DNA of 39,707 nucleotides from Victivallales bacterium (GTDB lineage Bacteria; Verrucomicrobiota; Lentisphaeria; Oligosphaerales; Oligosphaeraceae): assembly GCA_017554445.1 (NCBI GenBank), contig JAFZIJ010000181.1, positions 1 to 39,707 of the forward strand, given 5' to 3'. Made by a program: the position numbers and the translations under genes. The notes under the pieces were generated by a model. That model ran no database searches. It was given only the letters and a program-made list of their open reading frames with translations, and had not been told where the DNA came from. Positions 34,880 through 39,707 of this stretch are shown piece by piece. Each line of letters opens with the position of its first letter. Position 1 is the stretch's first letter.

Positions 34880-35427
34880 ATCGAATCTTTTATTTGATTT
34901 GTGTTTTATTGCCTCATGCATCCACCGCCATTTGGTTCGGACAGTGGACAAATGAAACGGATTCCTGTTTTGACGATTCACAACATGACAGAGCGGCTAT
35001 CGCCCTGTCGCTATACCTTTCATAATATAGACAGGATGATGAGCAGTGCAATCGGATGGTTACTGTATTTGTAATGAATAGCCAACACAATTATTCGAAA
35101 ACGACTCTTGTCCAATTGAAATATCAATGCTTTCTTTACCATCTGAAGACTCACAATACTAATAGATATTTTTTGAGCAAACAGACTTTTTCTGTATAAT
35201 TACTCCATGAAATCAATGTCGCATTTGTAATTCACATGGCACGTGCTATATTTTTCACTAATAAATATGTGTATGCCTTTTGAACGGTCTTCTTGCAAGT
35301 AAGTTTAAAAACGGCATCTTGTCTGCCGAATCAACTGTCGATGCCCCGGACATCAAGAAGTTTGGTTCAAAAATCAAAATCCAGAAGGCCAGCATTCCAA
35401 CAAACAAGAAGGGATGGAAGTCGTACC
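34880..35427. other. divergent interval between secreted protein and nuclease-helicase
   Basis: No gene is well supported. A marked drop in GC begins near 35050 and continues to the window end. A good promoter lies at 35173-35200, about 220 nt before the helicase start, so the transcript would have a long leader. Open frames beginning at 35280 and 35293 overlap the helicase start and have no Shine-Dalgarno. Confidence 0.5.
35173..35200 (+). promoter_or_regulatory. sigma70-type promoter of the nuclease-helicase gene
   Basis: TTGAGC (35173-35178), 16-bp spacer, and a consensus TATAAT (35195-35200) in AT-rich sequence. Transcription would start near 35207. Confidence 0.5.
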
Positions 35428-37470
35428 ATGGAACGATTTTACTATGGGAAATCTATAAAGACATTCTTAGAAGAGGATGTTAATAGCATACTTGGTGCTT
35501 TGAGTGACTCTGAAAGTTTTGATACGGCTAGAGAGCAAAAGAACGCTTGGCTTGATGAGATAAGATTACTCAAAGCAATACTCCAAGGACATGATGGATT
35601 CGTTTTCTTTGAATATTCCATACCACGTCTAGGCAAAAGAGCAGATGTTATTCTTCTCATAAATAATGTTGTTCTTTGCTTGGAATTTAAAGTTGGAGCA
35701 GAACATTTTGATTCAGCAGACAAAGAGCAGGTTTGGGATTACGCTTTGGATCTTAAGAACTTTCATGAACCTAGTCGTGATTTGCCTATTGCCCCAATAT
35801 TGGTAGCCACTGATGCCCCTGATGAACCTTTTGAACTTAGAACATGTAATTATGATGAGAAGGTTTACGTACCACTACAAGCCAATGCAACGACATTGAT
35901 AAATGCCATCGAAATTGTTCTTGAGAATGTACCTATATCATCAATAGACGGTATGGCTTGGGCTCGTGGTAGATATTCACCTACACCAACAATTATTCAG
36001 GCTGCTAGCGCCTTGTATGCAAATCATAATGTTGAAGACATAACTCGTTGTGATGCTGGAGAAAATCTTAAAACGACCACAGACTTTATTCTGAAGGTGA
36101 TTGAGGATGCAAAATTACACCATGAAAAGAGCATTTGTTTTGTGACAGGCGTCCCCGGAGCTGGAAAAACGCTTGTCGGACTAAATGTTGCCATGAAACA
36201 ATTTGAGAAAAAAGAACCAGCCGTATACTTAAGTGGTAATGGACCATTGGTTGATGTTCTTACTGAAGCCCTTGCTCGGGACAAAGTAAAACAAGAGAAA
36301 GCTGCCGGCAAACAATACACGTTGACAACGGCACGACGCGAAGTGAAAAGTTTCATCCAAATCATACACCATTATCGGGATAATGCATTGGCTAAGTTGA
36401 AAATGCCAATTCGAGATAACAAATTAGAAATTGATCCCAATAAACAACAAAAACATAAAGAAGATGGATATTCAGAAGTTGAACACGTGGCAATTTTTGA
36501 TGAAGCTCAACGACTTTGGGATCAACCACATCTATCTGCATGGCTTGCTCGAAAAAAAGGCATTCAGAATTTTCCTATGTCTGAAAGCGAATTCTTGATT
36601 TGGTCACTCAATTTACGGCCTGATTGGGCAGTGGTCATTTGTCTTGTAGGTGGCGGACAAGAAATTAATTCAGGCGAAGCTGGTATCGCAGAACCTATCC
36701 GTGCTGCTAATGAGAATTTTCCAAACTGGAACGTATTCATATCCCCGCAGTTAACAGCTAAAGAATATGCAGAGGGACAAGTTGATGTGCTACTTGAAAA
36801 GAATCTCAAAGTTCAGAAGGATGTTTCCTTGCACCTTGCAACAAGCATGCGTAGCTTCCGGGCAGAAAACCTTTCCAACTTTGTAGGGCAATTATTAGAT
36901 CGAGATTCAACGGCGGCTAAATCAACCTATGCCGAATTCTGTGCAAATTATCCCATTATGTTGACACGTGATCTTTCCAAAGCAAAAGCTTGGCTAAGGA
37001 AAATATCTGGAGGTTCTGAAAGATATGGTATGATTTGTTCATCACAAGCATTCCGCTTGCGTCCTCTAGCCATTGACGTACGTGCAAAACCCAATATTGT
37101 TGATTGGTTCTTAGATGATATAACTGACATTCGTAGTTCTCTCTTTTTAGAGGATGTCGCAACAGAATTTGACATTCAAGGCCTTGAACTTGATTGGTCA
37201 TGTCTCATTTGGGACGGCGACTTTCAATATGCTTCTGACAAATGGGTTCAAAAAGATTTTTCAGGTGGCAAATGGAAGAATATTAATTCACCTGAACATA
37301 GATCTTTTCAGGTTAACGCCTATCGTGTTCTACTGACTCGTGCACGAAAAGGTATGATTATTTGTGTGCCCGAAGGCGATAAAGGACATCCACCAGATGA
37401 CACCCGTCGCCCTGAATTCTATGATGCAACTTTCAATTATCTTAAGTCATTAGGACTAAAAGAGATTTAA
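35428..37470 (+). CDS. PD-(D/E)XK nuclease-helicase, DUF2075/Schlafen-like
   Basis: A 680-residue protein. The N-terminal region has a nuclease-like core: RADVILLI (D73), CLEFK (E86, K88) and Q101. Residues 235-680 match the DUF2075 Schlafen-group helicase: FVTGVPGAGKTLVGL (Walker A, 241-248), AIFDEAQRLW (DEAQ, 358-361), a QELTAKEY-like region and RVLLTRARKG near the end (motif VI). Such proteins occur in bacterial defence loci; the function is not established. ATG 35428 is preceded by GGAAG at 7 nt spacing, which decides against earlier starts in the same frame. Codon use is strongly AT-biased relative to genes left of 35000. Confidence 0.85.
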   Translation: MERFYYGKSIKTFLEEDVNSILGALSDSESFDTAREQKNAWLDEIRLLKAILQGHDGFVFFEYSIPRLGKRADVILLINNVVLCLEFKVGAEHFDSADKEQVWDYALDLKNFHEPSRDLPIAPILVATDAPDEPFELRTCNYDEKVYVPLQANATTLINAIEIVLENVPISSIDGMAWARGRYSPTPTIIQAASALYANHNVEDITRCDAGENLKTTTDFILKVIEDAKLHHEKSICFVTGVPGAGKTLVGLNVAMKQFEKKEPAVYLSGNGPLVDVLTEALARDKVKQEKAAGKQYTLTTARREVKSFIQIIHHYRDNALAKLKMPIRDNKLEIDPNKQQKHKEDGYSEVEHVAIFDEAQRLWDQPHLSAWLARKKGIQNFPMSESEFLIWSLNLRPDWAVVICLVGGGQEINSGEAGIAEPIRAANENFPNWNVFISPQLTAKEYAEGQVDVLLEKNLKVQKDVSLHLATSMRSFRAENLSNFVGQLLDRDSTAAKSTYAEFCANYPIMLTRDLSKAKAWLRKISGGSERYGMICSSQAFRLRPLAIDVRAKPNIVDWFLDDITDIRSSLFLEDVATEFDIQGLELDWSCLIWDGDFQYASDKWVQKDFSGGKWKNINSPEHRSFQVNAYRVLLTRARKGMIICVPEGDKGHPPDDTRRPEFYDATFNYLKSLGLKEI

Positions 37471-37566
37471 TTGATGTATATTTGCATAAAAACCACTTAT
37501 TGAGAAATACCGTAATATAAATAATTAAAGCATCTCTTTACAATAATTAAATGGAATATATCTTGT

Positions 37567-38007
37567 ATGAATTGCATATCCCCCAAAAAACAAGAAGCAA
37601 TTATTAATGAACTTCTAATCTGGATAAAATCATTCTCTTGGGAAGAAAATGACAGTCAAACAGACGCAGAAATGGAATTAACTATTAGTGGGCATGCAGG
37701 TTCACATATAGAAGAAAAAATAGATATAACAGAAATCAACACTGGAATTATCAAACAAGTAGTTTTATATAAAGCTGAACAATTCATAGATGTTCATGTC
37801 ATAGAAGAGTTGGATTGGCAAATTATTGATTCTATAGATGAAAGCGGTAGTTTGCAAAAAACTATTCATATCTATGCAGGAATTCATCTGGCAGAGTCTG
37901 GCTTTCCTTTTGATGGTATTGATGAGTCAGAAGATGGTATTGATGAGTCAGAAGATGGTATTGATGAGTCAGAAGATGGTATTGATGAGTCAGAAGTAGA
38001 TATATAG
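37567..38007 (+). CDS. acidic protein with C-terminal DGIDESE repeats
   Basis: I do not recognise this 146-residue protein. It is very acidic; the last third carries four perfect DGIDESE repeats (residues 116-143). The N-terminal 110 residues are a soluble alpha/beta mix without cysteine pattern or signal peptide. It sits 96 bp behind the nuclease-helicase and only 9 bp before the HNH endonuclease, so it is likely co-transcribed with the latter. Acidic partners of nucleases can act as inhibitors or DNA mimics; that is speculation here. Confidence 0.6.
   Translation: MNCISPKKQEAIINELLIWIKSFSWEENDSQTDAEMELTISGHAGSHIEEKIDITEINTGIIKQVVLYKAEQFIDVHVIEELDWQIIDSIDESGSLQKTIHIYAGIHLAESGFPFDGIDESEDGIDESEDGIDESEDGIDESEVDI
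37912..37995 (+). repeat. four perfect 21-bp coding repeats
   Basis: The unit GATGGTATTGATGAGTCAGAA (DGIDESE) is repeated four times without a change, in frame with the gene. Perfect identity of nucleotides, not only residues, indicates recent expansion; copy number may vary between strains. Confidence 0.9.
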
Positions 38008-38016
38008 GGGCGACTA

Positions 38017-38787
38017 ATGGAAAATTATGGGAAAAAATGGACACATGACGAAGTTGTATTAGCACTTGGATTATATTTTCAAATTCCATTTGGTAAAATT
38101 CACAGTCATTCTCCTGAAATCGTGAAATTAGCAAGTTTGATGAATCGTTCGCCTGCATCCCTTTCCATGAAGATGGGAAACTTCGGGCGCCTTGATCCAA
38201 CATTAGCCAAGAGAGGCGTCGGCGGTTTGAAGAATGGAGCAAAAATTGATGAAGAAGTATGGAATGAATTCATCGGACGTCGCGATGATTTAGCGACTCG
38301 TTATCATGAATTGCTTTTGTCTCTATCAGGCAAAGATACAATTGATGATGATGTAATGATTAAAACACCTCCAGGTTTGGTTGGTATGGGATTATCACAT
38401 TACAGAATCAACCAAACTTTTTTTAGGCATTCTGTACTTTCTGCCTATCAATACACATGCTGTATTACAGGACTAACAGAACCTAAGTTGCTCATTGCCA
38501 GTCATGTTAAGCCATGGGCAAAATGCGATGATGGAAATGAACGAACAGATACATCTAACGGGCTCTGTTTGAATGCACTTCACGATAGGGCTTTTGACAA
38601 AGGAATGATAACTCTTGATGAGCAATTGAAGGTTATAATATCAACCTCTCTAAAAGATGCTGTACCACATAAGGTATTTATGGATTATTTCTTAAGATAT
38701 GAAGGTCAAAAAATAACCTTGCCTCACAGAGGTCATCCTGCAGAGACATTTCTTTCTTATCACCGAAACAAAATATTTCTAGGATAG
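38017..38787 (+). CDS. HNH endonuclease
   Basis: A 256-residue protein with an HNH_2-type nuclease at residues 147-200: a CCITG cysteine strand, ASHVKPW (H163), TSNGLCLNALHDRAFDKG with N181 and H189. The N-terminal 110 residues start with a KKWTHDEVVLALGLYFQIPF helix pair typical of restriction-type HNH enzymes and may bind DNA. It could restrict modified or foreign DNA. It follows the acidic repeat protein by 9 bp and precedes a small orphan gene by 61 bp. No methyltransferase is nearby, so it is not a standard restriction-modification pair. Confidence 0.85.
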   Translation: MENYGKKWTHDEVVLALGLYFQIPFGKIHSHSPEIVKLASLMNRSPASLSMKMGNFGRLDPTLAKRGVGGLKNGAKIDEEVWNEFIGRRDDLATRYHELLLSLSGKDTIDDDVMIKTPPGLVGMGLSHYRINQTFFRHSVLSAYQYTCCITGLTEPKLLIASHVKPWAKCDDGNERTDTSNGLCLNALHDRAFDKGMITLDEQLKVIISTSLKDAVPHKVFMDYFLRYEGQKITLPHRGHPAETFLSYHRNKIFLG

Positions 38788-38848
38788 CAATAATAATATT
38801 ATTTTACCTCAACAATATTTTCACTAAAAAAATGTATAAGGTAATAAA

Positions 38849-39325
38849 ATGGACAATAATTGTACATTTTATGCATTGACAATGGATGAGTATAATGGAG
38901 ATGCATCATCATTGAGTTGTTATAACACAACCGATTATACTCCCATGTCAAAATGCCTGGGTCTTATATCCATTAACAATGATTATGTCAGCATAGATGA
39001 TGTTGGTTTTAAAACAAAAAATGAGTTGACCAAGGCCTATCCAGATATAACACTTTCTAACAAAAATCAGTTTTCAAAACGTTTAACGAAGTCAAGAGGA
39101 ATCAAGCAATTTTATGTTCTTTATCTTGATTCAGATGAACATTTTGAAAATGGAGGTATCAATGTTAAGTCCGATGGCAAAGATTTTATGTATTGCGTGT
39201 TAGAACTCTATGATAATTGGGCAGAAGTATTGGATTGGGGCTATTCAAGCCTTGAGCAACTTCTTTCGTCCTGGAATACTGAAGAATTTATAAACGTAGG
39301 GAAAGGGAAACAATGGAATAATTAA
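38849..39325 (+). CDS. small protein of unknown function
   Basis: Unrecognised, 158 residues, soluble, AT-rich. TAAGG precedes the ATG at a suitable distance, supporting the start. The C-terminal segment DFMYCVLELYDNWAEVLDWG has a conserved-looking W-rich character seen in some immunity-type proteins, but this is weak. It is the last gene of the AT-rich island and ends 27 bp before the 22-bp tandem array. Confidence 0.55.
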   Translation: MDNNCTFYALTMDEYNGDASSLSCYNTTDYTPMSKCLGLISINNDYVSIDDVGFKTKNELTKAYPDITLSNKNQFSKRLTKSRGIKQFYVLYLDSDEHFENGGINVKSDGKDFMYCVLELYDNWAEVLDWGYSSLEQLLSSWNTEEFINVGKGKQWNN

Positions 39326-39352
39326 ACATACAATAAAGGAATACCTAAGTAA

Positions 39353-39707
39353 AACACCCATAGTCGAGAGTAGGATAACACCCATGGTCGAGAGTAGGAT
39401 AACACCCATAGTCGATGGCGGATAACACCCCAAGTCGATGGCAAAAACACCCATAGTCGATGACTGAAACACCCATAGTCGATGGCGGAAACACCCATAG
39501 TCGATGGCGGAAACACCCATAGTCGATGGCGGAAACACCCATAGTCGATGACGGAAACACCCATAGTCGATGGCGGAAACACCCCAAGTCGAGGCAAGAA
39601 ACACCCCAAGTCGAGGCAGAAAACACCCCAAGTCGAGGCAGAAAACACCCCAAGTCGAGGCAGAAAACACCCCAAGTCGAGGCAGAAAACACCCCAAGTC
39701 GATGTAC
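39353..39707. repeat. 22-bp iteron-like tandem array (16 units, open at window edge)
   Basis: Sixteen units of 22-24 bp share AACACCC then AGTCGA or GGTCGA. Early units (1-3) carry ATAGTCGAGAGTAGGAT or similar (24 bp), middle units ATAGTCGATGGCGGA, late units CAAGTCGAGGCAGAA. The 22-bp period is about two helical turns and the array is unlikely to code: minus-strand frames through it are only repeat read-through. The array continues past the last base of the window. Confidence 0.9.

Noticed and set aside
35280..35483. 67-codon frame before the nuclease-helicase
   Set aside because: Overlaps the helicase start in another frame, starts with TTG and has no Shine-Dalgarno.
39245..39697. minus-strand frames through the 22-bp array
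   Set aside because: They are produced by reading the tandem repeat; three overlapping frames are all open, typical of repeats, not genes.
39353..39707. CRISPR array
   Set aside because: Units abut directly and no unique spacers separate them.

Overview
The window looks like a chromosomal segment of a PVC-group bacterium, most likely an uncultured Lentisphaeria/Kiritimatiellia-type organism. This is inferred from gene style only: a Gfo/Idh/MocA-DUF1080 fusion, a second Gfo/Idh/MocA oxidoreductase, a pseudopilin-like protein, a secreted glycosidase-like protein beside an FAD oxidoreductase and a sugar kinase, and abundant minisatellites. No rRNA is present to confirm it.

Left part (about 500-19600) is mostly housekeeping. 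A minus-strand run encodes a DUF374 acyltransferase, a UvrD/Rep helicase and dihydroorotase. A plus-strand pair encodes a GHMP sugar kinase fused to a sugar-1-phosphate nucleotidyltransferase, plus a GT8-like glycosyltransferase. A minus-strand methionine cluster runs metX, metW, homocysteine methyltransferase/MTHFR, then an unusual methyltransferase-EpmA fusion. Divergent from metX is a plus-strand run: CpXC protein, SUI1/YciH-like factor, PHP phosphatase and the Gfo/Idh/MocA-DUF1080 protein. A mosaic tandem repeat and a strong terminator follow. Then come a minus-strand oxidoreductase, ogt and tRNA-Pro(GGG) with its terminator.

Middle part (about 19650-25050) is accessory. A 230-bp repeat, present as two full copies and one right-half copy, lies directly before each of three unrelated small genes (unknown, pseudopilin-like membrane protein, lipoprotein), giving a repeat-gene-repeat-gene layout. 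A large membrane protein, a compound inverted-repeat element and a terminator follow.

Right-centre (25318-34879, all minus strand) holds two defence-type units beside sugar-catabolic genes: an RloA/RloB-type ATPase-TOPRIM pair, and an 818-residue primase-helicase of the TOTE-conflict type whose start codon overlaps the stop codon of a xylulokinase-like gene. Upstream are an FAD oxidoreductase with a palindrome-rich promoter region and a secreted glycosidase-like protein.

The right end (35100-39707) is clearly more AT-rich and looks horizontally acquired: a nuclease-helicase of the DUF2075/Schlafen-like group, an acidic protein with a DGIDESE repeat 9 bp ahead of an HNH endonuclease, one small orphan gene, and a 22-bp iteron-like tandem array that runs off the window edge.
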